From: Candidatus Rokuibacteriota bacterium
Lineage (GTDB): Bacteria > Methylomirabilota > Methylomirabilia > Rokubacteriales > CSP1-6
Length of the DNA stretch: 35,907 nucleotides
Direction of reading: 5' to 3'
NCBI GenBank assembly: GCA_003221615.1
Contig: QHSQ01000009.1
Coordinates: 1-35,907, forward strand
In this document: positions 14,669 through 23,144 of the stretch, in pieces
Position numbering within the stretch: the stretch's first letter is position 1
Layout: each line of letters starts with the position of its first letter
Position numbers and translations under genes: made by a program
The notes under the pieces: generated by a model
Seen by the model: the letters and a program-made list of their open reading frames with translations, nothing else
Databases searched by the model: none
Told to the model about the DNA's origin: nothing

Positions 14669-16738
14669 GTGCCCTATCGCGTCGGGTTCGATGTCGGCGG
14701 AACCTTCACCGACTTCGTCCTCCAGTCGCCCTCCGGCGAGCTCTCCACCGGCAAGCGGCTCACGACGTATCCCGACCCGTCGGAGGCCTGCCTGGCCGGC
14801 CTCGATGCGCTCCTGGCGCAGGCCGGCGTGCCGTGGAGCGACGTGGCGCAGGCGGTTCACGGCACCACGCTCGGCTCCAACGTCGTCATCGAGCGCAAGG
14901 CGCGCGGCGTCGGGCTCCTGACGACCCGCGGCTTTCGCGACGTGCTCATCATCGGACGTGAGAAGCGCTATCAGGTCTACGATCTCCAGATCGAGAAGCC
15001 GGCGTCGCTGATTCCGCGCCGGCTGATCGGCGAGGTCACCGAGCGCGTCCTGGCCGACGGCACGGTGCGAACGCCGCTCGAGGAGGCCGACGCGCGGCGG
15101 GCGATCCGCGAGCTGGTCGCTCGCGGCGTGACCACGCTCGCGGTGTGCCTGCTCCACGCGTACCTGAATCCCGTGCACGAGCGGCGCATCGCGGCCCTCG
15201 TCGCCGAGGAAGCGCCCCACGTCACGGTCACGCTCTCTCACGAGGTGTCGCCCACCTTCCGGGAATACGAGCGGACGTCGACGACCGTCGTGAACGCCTA
15301 CGTGATGTCGATCGTCCGCGAGTATCTCCGCGGTCTCGCGACCGCCATGGGCCGGCGCGGATACCGCGGCCGGCTGTTCGTGATGCAGTCCTCCGGTGGT
15401 ATCGCGACGGCCGAGGCGATGCAGCGCTACCCGGTTAGGATGATCGAGTCCGGTCCCGCCGCCGGCGCCTTGATGGCGGCCGCGTACGGCGAGCTCACCG
15501 GCCACCGCGAGCTGATCGCTTTCGATATGGGCGGCACGACCGCCAAGCTCGCGCTCATCGAGAACGGGCGACCGGCGACGACGACGGCCTTCGAGCTTCA
15601 TCGCGTGAACAATGCGCCCGGCAGCGGGCTGCCCATGAACATCCAGGCGATCGACCTGGTCGAGATCGGCGCGGGGGGCGGCTCGATCGCGCAGGCCCGG
15701 CTCGGGGTCATCGCCGTCGGGCCCGAGAGCGCCTCGTCGACGCCGGGGCCCGTCTGCTACGGGCGCGGCGGCGTGGACCCTACCGTCACCGACGCCGACG
15801 TCGTGCTCGGCTACATCAATCCCGACTACTTCGCCGGCGGCTCGATCAAGCTTCAGGCGGGCGCCGCGGCGCGTGCGATCGAGGAACGGGTCGCGCGGCC
15901 GCTGGGGCTGTCGCTCGAGGACGCGGCGTGGGGCATCCATGCGATCGTCAACACCAACATGGAGCTGGCGACGCGCGTGGTGTCGATCGAGCGCGGGCGC
16001 GACCCGCGCGATCTCACGCTCGTCGCGTTCGGCGGCTCGGGGCCCGTCCACGGCTGCCGGCTCGCTCAGGCGCTCGGGATTCCGCGCATCGTGCTGCCGG
16101 CGTCGGCCGGGGTGACGGCGGCGATCGGCTTGCTCGCCGCCGAGGTGAGGTTCGACGTCGCGCGCACGTACGTGCGCCGCCTCGATGCGGTCGACGGCGC
16201 CGCGCTCGACGCGATGTACGCCGAGATGAGCGCCCAGGCGATCGCGGTCGTGCAGGAATCCGCGGTCGCGGGCGACGCGATGGTCGCGCGCTCGGCCGAC
16301 GCCCGATACGTCGGCCAGGGCTACGAGGTCACCGTGCCGATTCCCCGGGGCCGGCTCGACGGCGCCGCGCTCGCCCGCGTGCAGGCGAGCTTCCACGAGG
16401 TCTACGCCGCCCGCTACGGCTACGCGAACCCGGCGGAGCCGGTCGAGGTGGTCACGTGGAAGCTCTCGGCCGTCGGCGGCTCGCCGCGCATCGCGCTCGC
16501 CAAGGCGGGCGCGAGGGCGGCGGACCTGCGGCGCAAGGCGACGCGTCGCGCGTATTTCCCCGAGGCTCGCGGCTACACCGACACGCCGGTGTATGACCGC
16601 TACGAGCTCGCCGCGGGCACGTCACTCACCGGCCCGGCGATCGTCGAGGAGCGCGAGTCGACGACGGTCCTGCCCCCTCGTGTGACGGCGACGGTCGACG
16701 AGTACGCGAACCTGATCGCGGAGACGCGTCCGGCATGA
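14669..16738 (+). CDS. hyuA: Hydantoinase/oxoprolinase subunit A
   Basis: This 689-residue protein is the ATP-binding subunit of the hydantoinase A/5-oxoprolinase/acetone carboxylase beta family. The actin-like nucleotide-binding motifs are visible: FDVGGTFTDF near residues 7-16, GTTLGSNVVIERKARG, and FDMGGTTAKLALI in the middle. Such subunits phosphorylate an amide, lactam or ketone carbonyl so that subunit B can hydrolyse or carboxylate it. The GTG at 14669 is chosen because it follows the regulator stop by two bases and directly precedes the conserved strand. It overlaps hyuB by four bases. Members of this family open oxindole-type lactams in anaerobic indoleacetate breakdown, which the rest of the operon suggests here. 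Hydantoin or oxoproline are the alternatives. Confidence 0.93.
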   Translation: MPYRVGFDVGGTFTDFVLQSPSGELSTGKRLTTYPDPSEACLAGLDALLAQAGVPWSDVAQAVHGTTLGSNVVIERKARGVGLLTTRGFRDVLIIGREKRYQVYDLQIEKPASLIPRRLIGEVTERVLADGTVRTPLEEADARRAIRELVARGVTTLAVCLLHAYLNPVHERRIAALVAEEAPHVTVTLSHEVSPTFREYERTSTTVVNAYVMSIVREYLRGLATAMGRRGYRGRLFVMQSSGGIATAEAMQRYPVRMIESGPAAGALMAAAYGELTGHRELIAFDMGGTTAKLALIENGRPATTTAFELHRVNNAPGSGLPMNIQAIDLVEIGAGGGSIAQARLGVIAVGPESASSTPGPVCYGRGGVDPTVTDADVVLGYINPDYFAGGSIKLQAGAAARAIEERVARPLGLSLEDAAWGIHAIVNTNMELATRVVSIERGRDPRDLTLVAFGGSGPVHGCRLAQALGIPRIVLPASAGVTAAIGLLAAEVRFDVARTYVRRLDAVDGAALDAMYAEMSAQAIAVVQESAVAGDAMVARSADARYVGQGYEVTVPIPRGRLDGAALARVQASFHEVYAARYGYANPAEPVEVVTWKLSAVGGSPRIALAKAGARAADLRRKATRRAYFPEARGYTDTPVYDRYELAAGTSLTGPAIVEERESTTVLPPRVTATVDEYANLIAETRPA

Positions 16739-18474
16739 GCCCCGTCGATCCGATCACGCTCGGCGTCATCTGGGGCGCTCTGCAGTCGATCGCGGTCGAG
16801 ATCGGGACGACCGTGCACCGGACCGCCTACTCGGAGCAGGCGCGCGAGGGCCAGGATTTCTCGGTCGCGGTCTTCGATCCGCGCGGGCGCATGGTGGCGC
16901 AGGGCCCGTACTCGCCCGGGCACATGGGCGCGATGTCGTTCGCGGTGCGAAACGCGCTCGCGGCTCACGCGGTCGAGACCTTGAAACCCGGCGACGCCAT
17001 CCTCTTGAACGATCCGCTCCTCGGCTCCGGTCATCTGCCCGACTTCTTCATCACGCAGCCCGCGTTCCACGATGGTGCGCTGGTGGGCTTCGCCGTCAAC
17101 ATCCTGCACCACACCGACGTCGGCGGTCAGCGGCCGGGCAGCCAGGGCGTCGAAGGGATCTTCGACTACTTCCAGGAAGGGCTGCGCATCCCGCCGACGA
17201 AGGTCTGGAAGGAATACCAGGAGCAGGAGGGCATCGTCGGGATCATCGCGGCGAACACGCGCACGCCCGACAAGGTGCTCGGCGACCTGCGCGCCCAGCG
17301 GAGCGCCCTGCGGGTGGGCGAGCTCCGGCTGCAAGAACTGGCGGCGCGCTACGGTCGCGAGACGCTGCTGGCCGGTATGGACGAGATCATCACGCGTACC
17401 GAGGCGAGCATGCGCGCCGCCATCGAGAAGATCCCGAACGGCGTCTACCGCTTCGAGGACTTCATGGACGATTGCGGCCCCGGCACGGAGCCGCTGCGCG
17501 TGGCCGTCACGGTGACCGTAGCCGGCGACTCGATGGTCATCGACTACGCGGGCTCGAGCCGAGAGACCGCGTCGGGCATGAACTCCTACATCAACTACAC
17601 GCGCTCGTATTCCTACGCCGCGGTGAAGTGCCTCACCGACCCGCTCGGTCCCATGAACGAGGGCGCGCTGCGCCCGATCACCGTCGAGGCGCCCGAGGGC
17701 TCGTTCCTCAACCCGCGACCGCCCGCGGGCGGCGGGCCCCGCGCGATCATCTGCTATCGCACGTTCGAGTCGGTGCTGGGCGCGCTCGCACCGGCCCTGC
17801 CGGATCGGGTCGCGGCGGCCGCCTCGCACATGGCCAACCCGACCTTCGGCGGCTGGGACCGCGCGCGGAAGCGCCGCTTCGTCGCCTACGAGCTGGTGCT
17901 CTCCGGGACCGGCGCGCGCGCCACCAGGGACGGCTGCGAGGTGATGGTGTGGGTGTTCAATGTCGCCAACATTCCGGTCGAGGCGCAGGAAGCCAACCAG
18001 CCGATCGTCGTCGAGCGCTTCGAGCTGATCGGCGATTCCGCCGGCGCCGGGAAATTCCGAGGCGGCTGCGGCGTCCGCCGCGACCTGCGTCTGCTCGGCG
18101 ACGAGGGCAAGCTGACGAATCTCTCCGATCGGCAGAAGTTCGCGCCGTATGGTCTGTGCGGCGGCCGGCCCGGAGCGCTCGGCCGCACCGTCCTCAACCC
18201 CGGAGGGGGCGGAGAGGTCGTCCACGGTAAGGAGTCGCGCGAGTTCGCCTACGGCGACGTCGTGTCGTTCCAGCTGTCGGGCGCCGGCGGCTATGGTGAT
18301 CCGCTCGAGCGCGACCCCGGGCGCGTCCTCGAGGACGTCCTCGACGACTACGTGTCGATCGAAGCGGCACGCCGCGAGTACGGCGTGGTGATCACGGGAA
18401 CCGGCGCCGCGCTGTCGGTCGACGCGGACGCGACGCGGCGGCTTCGCGACGAGATGGGGACGGCGCGGTCATGA
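16735..18474 (+). CDS. hyuB: Hydantoinase/oxoprolinase subunit B
   Basis: This 579-residue protein is the hydantoinase B/oxoprolinase partner of HyuA. Family features are TVHRTAYSEQAREGQDFSVA near the N-terminus, LNDPLLGSGHLPDFF, and HHTDVGG with His125, His126 and Asp128, the likely metal site. GKFRGGCGVRRDLRLL and SGAGGYGDPLERDP mark the C-terminus. With HyuA it should form an ATP-dependent amidohydrolase; no gamma-type subunit of acetone carboxylase is nearby, which favours hydrolysis over carboxylation. ATGA overlaps couple it to hyuA before it and to a dehydrogenase after it. Confidence 0.93.
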   Translation: MSPVDPITLGVIWGALQSIAVEIGTTVHRTAYSEQAREGQDFSVAVFDPRGRMVAQGPYSPGHMGAMSFAVRNALAAHAVETLKPGDAILLNDPLLGSGHLPDFFITQPAFHDGALVGFAVNILHHTDVGGQRPGSQGVEGIFDYFQEGLRIPPTKVWKEYQEQEGIVGIIAANTRTPDKVLGDLRAQRSALRVGELRLQELAARYGRETLLAGMDEIITRTEASMRAAIEKIPNGVYRFEDFMDDCGPGTEPLRVAVTVTVAGDSMVIDYAGSSRETASGMNSYINYTRSYSYAAVKCLTDPLGPMNEGALRPITVEAPEGSFLNPRPPAGGGPRAIICYRTFESVLGALAPALPDRVAAAASHMANPTFGGWDRARKRRFVAYELVLSGTGARATRDGCEVMVWVFNVANIPVEAQEANQPIVVERFELIGDSAGAGKFRGGCGVRRDLRLLGDEGKLTNLSDRQKFAPYGLCGGRPGALGRTVLNPGGGGEVVHGKESREFAYGDVVSFQLSGAGGYGDPLERDPGRVLEDVLDDYVSIEAARREYGVVITGTGAALSVDADATRRLRDEMGTARS

Positions 18475-19631
18475 TCCAGTTCACCGCCGAGCAGGAAGAG
18501 TTCCGCAAGGCCGTCGCGCGGTTCGTCGACGCCGAGGTGGTCCCGGCGGCGGAGACGCTCGACGAGCGCGCCGAGTTCCCGACCAAGCTCTTCAAGCGCA
18601 TCGGCGAGCTCGGCTATCTCGGCCTTCGCTACCCGGAGAAGTACGGCGGCGCCGACGCCGACATGGTGACGTATTGCCTCTTCGCCGAGGAGCTGGCGCG
18701 GGGCTCGCTGTCGGTGGCCGCGGCGGCGGCGATGCAATCGCTGATGGGGACCTACTTCGTTCATAAATACGGCTCCGAAACGCTGCGCCAGCGCTACCTG
18801 GTGCCGGCCCTCCGCGGCGATCTGATCGCGACGTTCGCGCTGACCGAGCCGAACGCCGGCTCGGACGTCGCGAACATCACCACGCGGGCCCGGCGGCGCG
18901 GCGATCGCTACGTGCTGCGCGGCACGAAAACGTGGGTGACGAGCGCGCCGGTCGCCGATCTCCTGACGGTCGCGGCCAAGACGTCGGACGAGCGCGGCCT
19001 GCAGAGCATCGCGCTCTTCTTGCTGGACCGCGCGACGATGCGCGGGATCACCCTCGGCAAGTCGATCGAGAAGATGTCCGTGCGCGCCTCGGTGACCGGC
19101 GAGATCCTGCTCGAGGACGTCGAGGTTCCGGCCGAGCACCTGCTCGGCGGCGAGACGGGCGGGGTCGAAAAGATCGGGGGCATTCTCTCCGAGATCCGTG
19201 TCATGACCGCCGCGATCTCGGTGGGGCTGGCCCGCGCCGCGTACCAGGCGGCGCTGGGCTACGCGCGCGAGCGGCAAGCGTTCGGCAAGCCGATCGCGGA
19301 GCACCAGGCGATCGGCTTCAAGCTCGCCGACATGCTGACCTCGCTCCACGCGGCGATCCTCGTGACCTACCAGGCGGCGGCGCAGCTCGACCTCGGGCGG
19401 GTCATCACGCGGGAGGCGGCGATGGCGAAGCTCTTCGCCTCGGAGACCGCGGTCAGGATCACCGACGAGGCGGCCCGGATCTTCGCCTCGTATGGGCTCG
19501 CCACGGAGTACCCGGTCCAGCGCTACTTCCGGGACGCGCGCTTCCTCCTGCCCGGGGGCGGCACCTCCGAGATCCTGCGTGTGATCATCGGGCGCGATCT
19601 CGACTGGGACCGGGGCCCGGCATTCGCCTGA
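18471..19631 (+). CDS. Acyl-CoA dehydrogenase family protein lacking the usual catalytic Glu
   Basis: This 386-residue protein has the complete acyl-CoA dehydrogenase fold: LTEPNAGSDVAN and WVTSAP for FAD and substrate, RQAFGKPIA, and a C-terminal helical domain. At the position of the catalytic base (Glu in IYEGTNQIQ of the 12170 gene) it has Gly363 (LPGGGTSEI). Long-chain and isovaleryl-type enzymes also have Gly or Ala here and use a Glu just before an Arg on helix G; this protein has Glu241 there, but one residue off (SEIR). Its place between hyuB and beta-oxidation genes would suit a benzylmalonyl-CoA-type oxidative decarboxylase, where CO2 loss could replace proton abstraction. That role is inference. 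Confidence 0.88.
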   Translation: MIQFTAEQEEFRKAVARFVDAEVVPAAETLDERAEFPTKLFKRIGELGYLGLRYPEKYGGADADMVTYCLFAEELARGSLSVAAAAAMQSLMGTYFVHKYGSETLRQRYLVPALRGDLIATFALTEPNAGSDVANITTRARRRGDRYVLRGTKTWVTSAPVADLLTVAAKTSDERGLQSIALFLLDRATMRGITLGKSIEKMSVRASVTGEILLEDVEVPAEHLLGGETGGVEKIGGILSEIRVMTAAISVGLARAAYQAALGYARERQAFGKPIAEHQAIGFKLADMLTSLHAAILVTYQAAAQLDLGRVITREAAMAKLFASETAVRITDEAARIFASYGLATEYPVQRYFRDARFLLPGGGTSEILRVIIGRDLDWDRGPAFA

Positions 19632-19656
19632 CGCGAGTCGATCCACTGGAGGGACG

Positions 19657-20109
19657 ATGCAATCACGCGGACGCTTTTTCGAGGATTTCAAGGTGGGTGA
19701 GGTGCTCGTGACGGGACGCCGGACGGTGGAGGGCGGGGACGTCTCGCGCTTCGCCGGCCTCACCGGCGACTTCAACCCGCTCCACACCGACGAGGTGTTC
19801 GCGAAGCAGACGCCGTTCGGGGCCCGCGTGGCCCACGGTATCCTGACGCTCGCGGTGTCCAACGGTCAGCAGAACCTCTCGGGCTGGTTCGAGGGGACGG
19901 CGCTGGCGCTCCTCGGACTCGACCGGCTCCGCTTCACGCTACCGGTGAAGTTCGGCGACACGATCCACACCGAGATGACCGTGAAGCAGGCGCGCGAGTC
20001 GTCCAAGACCGACCGCGGTGTCGTCACCTTCGACGTGGTCGTGAAGAACCAGCGGGACGAGGTGGTCTGCACCTACGAGGAGCACGTCCTCATGCGGAGG
20101 CGGTCGTGA
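19657..20109 (+). CDS. MaoC family (R)-specific enoyl-CoA hydratase
   Basis: This 150-residue hotdog-fold protein hydrates enoyl-CoA. The hydratase 2 signature is clear: Asp38 and His43 in TGDFNPLHTD, then FGARVAHGILTLAV. Proteins of this type usually give (R)-3-hydroxyacyl-CoA. That would not match a classical (S)-specific dehydrogenase, so stereochemistry with the dehydrogenase at 21272 is open. GGAGGG lies three bases before the ATG, and the gene overlaps the following thiolase by four bases (GTGA). The 25-base gap before it is one of the longest within the operon. Confidence 0.92.
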   Translation: MQSRGRFFEDFKVGEVLVTGRRTVEGGDVSRFAGLTGDFNPLHTDEVFAKQTPFGARVAHGILTLAVSNGQQNLSGWFEGTALALLGLDRLRFTLPVKFGDTIHTEMTVKQARESSKTDRGVVTFDVVVKNQRDEVVCTYEEHVLMRRRS

Positions 20110-21275
20110 GGAAGGTCGCACTGGTCGGGGCGGGTGTGTCGAAGTTCGGCGTGCGGAAGGCGAGCTATCGGGACCTGATCTGGGAAGCCGGGAAGGCCTG
20201 CTTCGACTCGGTGCCGGCGGTGAGGCCGAAGGACGTCGAAGGCCTCGTGGTGGGCTCGGTGATGCCGGAGCGGACCGCGTTCCAGTCCCACATCTCGTCG
20301 ATGGCCGCCGAGGCGCTCGGGATCAGGCCGACCGCCTTGAGCGCGCGCACGGAGCACATGTGCGCCTCGGGCACGGTCGGCATCCGCTATGCGTACGCCT
20401 TCATCGCCGCGGGGCTGGCCGACCTCGTCATGGTGCTCGGCGTCGAGAAGCTCAACCAGCCGAGCAGTGACGAAGCGATCCTCAACATGGGGACCGGCGT
20501 CGATCGCGAGTGGGAGGCCTCGTTCGGGCTCACGGCCCCGCCCTGCTTCGCGCTGGCCGCGCAGCGTCACATCGCGGAGTACGGGACCACCGAGGAGCAG
20601 CTGGCGATGGTCGGCGTGAAGAATCACACGCACGCCTCGAAGAACCCCAACGCGCACTTCCAGCGCGGCGCGACGCTCGAGCAGGTGCTCGGCTCCCGGA
20701 TGATCTCGTCGCCGCTCCGGCTCTTCATGTGCTCGCCGATCACCGACGGGGCCGCGGCGGTGATGATCGCGTCGGAAGACCGCGCGCGAGCCCTCACCGA
20801 CAAGCCGGTCTGGATTCGCGGCACCGGCCAGGCGCTCGACGGCTTCCAGCTGACGTCGCTCCACGAGGACTACGCACACTGGCCCGCCCTCGGGCGCGCC
20901 GCCCAGTCGGCGTACACGATGGCCGGTGTCCGCGCGCAAGACATCGACGTCGCCGAGGTCCACGACTGTTTCGCGATCGCCGAGCTGATCGCGTACGAGG
21001 AGCTGGGCTTCTGCCGCAAGGGCGAGTCCGGCGCCTTCGTCGCGGCGGGCCGGAGCGATTACGGGGGCGATGTCGTGGTGAACCCGCGGGGCGGGCTGAT
21101 GGGTTGCGGCCATCCGCTGGGCGCGACCGGCGTGGCCCAGGCAGCCGAGGTGTTCTCTCAGCTCCGGGACGAGGCAGGCGCCCGTCAGGTGCCGGAGCCG
21201 TCCGTCGGGCTCACCCACAACAACAGCGGGATGGGTGAACACGTCGTCATGATCTACGGCCGCGAGAGTCGATGA
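20106..21275 (+). CDS. Thiolase family protein (SCP2-thiolase type)
   Basis: This 389-residue protein is of the lipid-transfer/SCP2-thiolase branch. The acyl-accepting Cys86 is in HMCASGT. AEVHDCFAIAE and NPRGGLMGCGHPLGATG supply the catalytic His residues and second Cys region. These thiolases normally work with a small DUF35 OB-fold protein, and one is encoded two genes downstream. It would cleave a 3-ketoacyl-CoA with CoA, releasing acetyl-CoA and a shortened, possibly aromatic, acyl-CoA. The GTG start overlaps the MaoC stop, and its own stop overlaps the next dehydrogenase. Confidence 0.92.
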   Translation: MRKVALVGAGVSKFGVRKASYRDLIWEAGKACFDSVPAVRPKDVEGLVVGSVMPERTAFQSHISSMAAEALGIRPTALSARTEHMCASGTVGIRYAYAFIAAGLADLVMVLGVEKLNQPSSDEAILNMGTGVDREWEASFGLTAPPCFALAAQRHIAEYGTTEEQLAMVGVKNHTHASKNPNAHFQRGATLEQVLGSRMISSPLRLFMCSPITDGAAAVMIASEDRARALTDKPVWIRGTGQALDGFQLTSLHEDYAHWPALGRAAQSAYTMAGVRAQDIDVAEVHDCFAIAELIAYEELGFCRKGESGAFVAAGRSDYGGDVVVNPRGGLMGCGHPLGATGVAQAAEVFSQLRDEAGARQVPEPSVGLTHNNSGMGEHVVMIYGRESR

Positions 21276-22237
21276 GCGCGTCGACGAATCACGCCGCGGT
21301 GCTCGGGCCGGGCAGGATGGGACGGCAGATCGCGCTCGCGTTCGCCCTCGGCGGCTCCCGCGTCTTCCTGGTCGACGCCAAGGATCGGCCGGCCGGTGGT
21401 GCCGCCGCGGTGTTCGCCGACGCTCGGCGTGAGATCCGGCGCGACCTCGCCCTGATGGCCGAGGAGGGCGTCATCGCGGCCGCGGAGATCGCGCCGGCGC
21501 TCGACCGGATCGAGGAGCGGATCGGGCTCAACGGTCTCGACGGCTGTGGGTTCATCCAGGAGGCACTGCCGGAGCTCGTCGATCTCAAGCGCGACGTCCT
21601 CGGGCGCGTATCGGTCCGGGTGGCGCCCGAGGCGATCATCGCCTCCACTAGCTCCACGATCTCGCCCAAGCACATGGTCGACTCGGTCCGCGGCGACCAG
21701 CGCTTCCTGGTCGTTCACTGGCTCAATCCGGCGCACATCATTCCGCTCGTCGAGGTGGTGCCCGGCCGGGCGACCGCCGCTGCGGTCGTCGAGCGGACCG
21801 TCGCCTTCCTCGAAAAGCTTGGAAAGATCCCGGTGCGCTGCGCTGACTCGCCCGGGTTCATCGTGCCGCGGATGCAGGCCCTGCTGATGAACGAGGCCGT
21901 CCGTCTGGTCGAGGAAGGCGTCGCGACACCCGAGGACGTGGACCGGGCGTTCAGGGCCGGGATGGGATTCCGCTACGCGACGGTCGGGATCTTCGAGTTC
22001 ATCGACTGGGGCGGCGTCGACATCCTCCACCGCGCGAGCGGGTTTCTCGCCGAGGCGCTCGGCGACGACCGCTTCCGCCCGGCGCGGCTGGTCGAGGAGA
22101 AGATCGCGCGCAACGAGCTCGGCCCCAAGACCGGGCGCGGCTTCTTCGACTACACGGGCGACCGCCGCGAGGCGTTCGAGATGGCCAAGGTGCGCGACCT
22201 GCTCCGCCAGCTCAAGCGGCGGCGGGAGGCGACGTGA
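21272..22237 (+). CDS. 3-hydroxyacyl-CoA dehydrogenase family protein
   Basis: This 321-residue NAD-dependent enzyme has the Rossmann motif [11 protein letters not shown] and the catalytic region [16 protein letters not shown], where HWLNP replaces the HFFNP of Hbd. STSSTI and the C-terminal [13 protein letters not shown] are family features. It is clearly diverged from the Hbd at 6608, in line with a different substrate: in this operon it would oxidise the 3-hydroxyacyl-CoA made by the MaoC hydratase and feed the thiolase. ATGA-type overlaps join it to both neighbours. Confidence 0.9.
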   Translation: MSASTNHAAVLGPGRMGRQIALAFALGGSRVFLVDAKDRPAGGAAAVFADARREIRRDLALMAEEGVIAAAEIAPALDRIEERIGLNGLDGCGFIQEALPELVDLKRDVLGRVSVRVAPEAIIASTSSTISPKHMVDSVRGDQRFLVVHWLNPAHIIPLVEVVPGRATAAAVVERTVAFLEKLGKIPVRCADSPGFIVPRMQALLMNEAVRLVEEGVATPEDVDRAFRAGMGFRYATVGIFEFIDWGGVDILHRASGFLAEALGDDRFRPARLVEEKIARNELGPKTGRGFFDYTGDRREAFEMAKVRDLLRQLKRRREAT

Positions 22238-22662
22238 GCTACTTCCGGGCGACCGACCCGTTCCCGCTGGAATCGGCGGAGCACACGAAGCTCCACGAGT
22301 TCTACGCGCGGCTCGCCGCCGGGCGCCTGGCCACGACGCGGTGCGCGGCGTGCAAGCGGCTGGCGTGGCCGCCGCGCGCGTTCTGTGGCGAGTGCGGATC
22401 GGACCGGTTCGACTGGGTCGACCTGTCGGGCGAGGGAACGATCCACGCGTTCACGGTTCAAGAGGTCGGGTTGCCCGCCGGCTTCGAGGGACCGCGTGTC
22501 TTCGCGATCGTGAAGATCGACGGGCTCCGCGTCTTCTCGATCCTGATCGACGCCGAGCCGGCGAAGGTCGCGATCGGCCAGACCGTCCGGGTCTCGCCGC
22601 TCCGAATCGCCGACGATCCCAACGGGAACGCGCGCTGGCTGCCGGCGTTTCGTCCGGCATGA
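22234..22662 (+). CDS. DUF35 OB-fold protein with zinc ribbon (thiolase partner)
   Basis: This 142-residue protein has an N-terminal helix, a rubredoxin-like zinc ribbon with Cys37, Cys40, Cys51 and Cys54 (CAAC and CGEC), and a C-terminal OB-fold (GTIHAFTV onward). DUF35 proteins bind SCP2-type thiolases and are needed for their activity or substrate channelling in several systems, so it is most likely the partner of the thiolase at 20106. The start is GTG and both ends overlap neighbours by four bases. There is nothing atypical in length. Confidence 0.92.
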   Translation: MSYFRATDPFPLESAEHTKLHEFYARLAAGRLATTRCAACKRLAWPPRAFCGECGSDRFDWVDLSGEGTIHAFTVQEVGLPAGFEGPRVFAIVKIDGLRVFSILIDAEPAKVAIGQTVRVSPLRIADDPNGNARWLPAFRPA

Positions 22663-23042
22663 AGGTCCTCATCGCGAAGCCCGGGCTCGACGGCCACGAT
22701 CGCGGCGCGAAGGTGGTCGCCCACGCGCTGCGCGACGCCGGGTTCGAGGTCGTGTATTCCGGGCTCAAGCGGACGCCGGAAGAGATCGTGCGAGAGGCGA
22801 TCCAGGAAGACGTCGACGTCGTCGGCCTCTCGGTGCTCTCGGGCGCCCACCTCCTGCTGGCGCGGCGCGTCGTCGACGGGTTGCGGGCGCAGGACGCGGG
22901 TGACATCGCGGTGGTCGTCGGAGGTATCATTCCTCCGCGTGACGTCGAGGCGCTGAAACAGCTGGGCGTGCGTCACGTGTTCCCGATGGGGACGCCGCTC
23001 CCCGAGATCGTGAAGGCGTTCAAGAAGGAGCCGCCGCGTTGA
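22659..23042 (+). CDS. B12-binding small subunit of acyl-CoA mutase
   Basis: This 127-residue protein is the cobalamin-binding subunit of a split methylmalonyl-CoA-mutase-family enzyme. The B12 motif DxHxxG is Asp11-Gly-His13-Asp-Arg-Gly16; His13 replaces dimethylbenzimidazole as the cobalt ligand. [11 protein letters not shown] and VVVGGIIP are the other nucleotide-loop contacts. Its ATG overlaps the DUF35 stop (ATGA). Its last codons contain AAGGAG, which serves as the ribosome site of the following micro-ORF. It pairs with the large subunit at 23145. Confidence 0.95.
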   Translation: MKVLIAKPGLDGHDRGAKVVAHALRDAGFEVVYSGLKRTPEEIVREAIQEDVDVVGLSVLSGAHLLLARRVVDGLRAQDAGDIAVVVGGIIPPRDVEALKQLGVRHVFPMGTPLPEIVKAFKKEPPR

Positions 23043-23128
23043 TTCCTGCGTGGGTCGACCGCCGGGAGTACCCGTTCGAGCCGCGAGGCCTCGACGTGCC
23101 GTTCCTCACACGCTTTCTCGAGCGGTAG
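23039..23128 (+). CDS. 29-residue micro-ORF between the mutase subunit genes
   Basis: TTG at 23039 overlaps the mutase small-subunit stop (TTGA), the same coupling used throughout this operon. AAGGAG at 23025-23030 lies eight bases before it, and nearly all its codons end in G or C. It encodes 29 residues starting [19 protein letters not shown]. This start resembles the N-terminus of alpha/beta hydrolases of the haloalkane-dehalogenase type, where WxDRxxYPF precedes the first strand, but the rest of a hydrolase is absent. So it is either a translated remnant or a true small protein tied to the mutase. The sequence features support translation; function is unknown. Confidence 0.55.
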   Translation: MIPAWVDRREYPFEPRGLDVPFLTRFLER

Positions 23129-23132
23129 GCCC

Positions 23133-23141
23133 GAGGAGGAG
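23133..23141 (+). promoter_or_regulatory. Strong Shine-Dalgarno sequence of the mutase large subunit
   Basis: GAGGAGGAG, with its AGGAGG core five bases before the ATG at 23145, gives the mutase large subunit its own strong initiation site, unlike the overlap-coupled genes around it. Confidence 0.75.
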
Positions 23142-23144
23142 ACG

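Noticed and set aside
14669-18474. HyuAB read as an acetone or acetophenone carboxylase
   Set aside because: No third (gamma or Apc-type) subunit is present; the surrounding Mo-hydroxylase, mutase and CoA-transferase fit lactam hydrolysis better. Not excluded.
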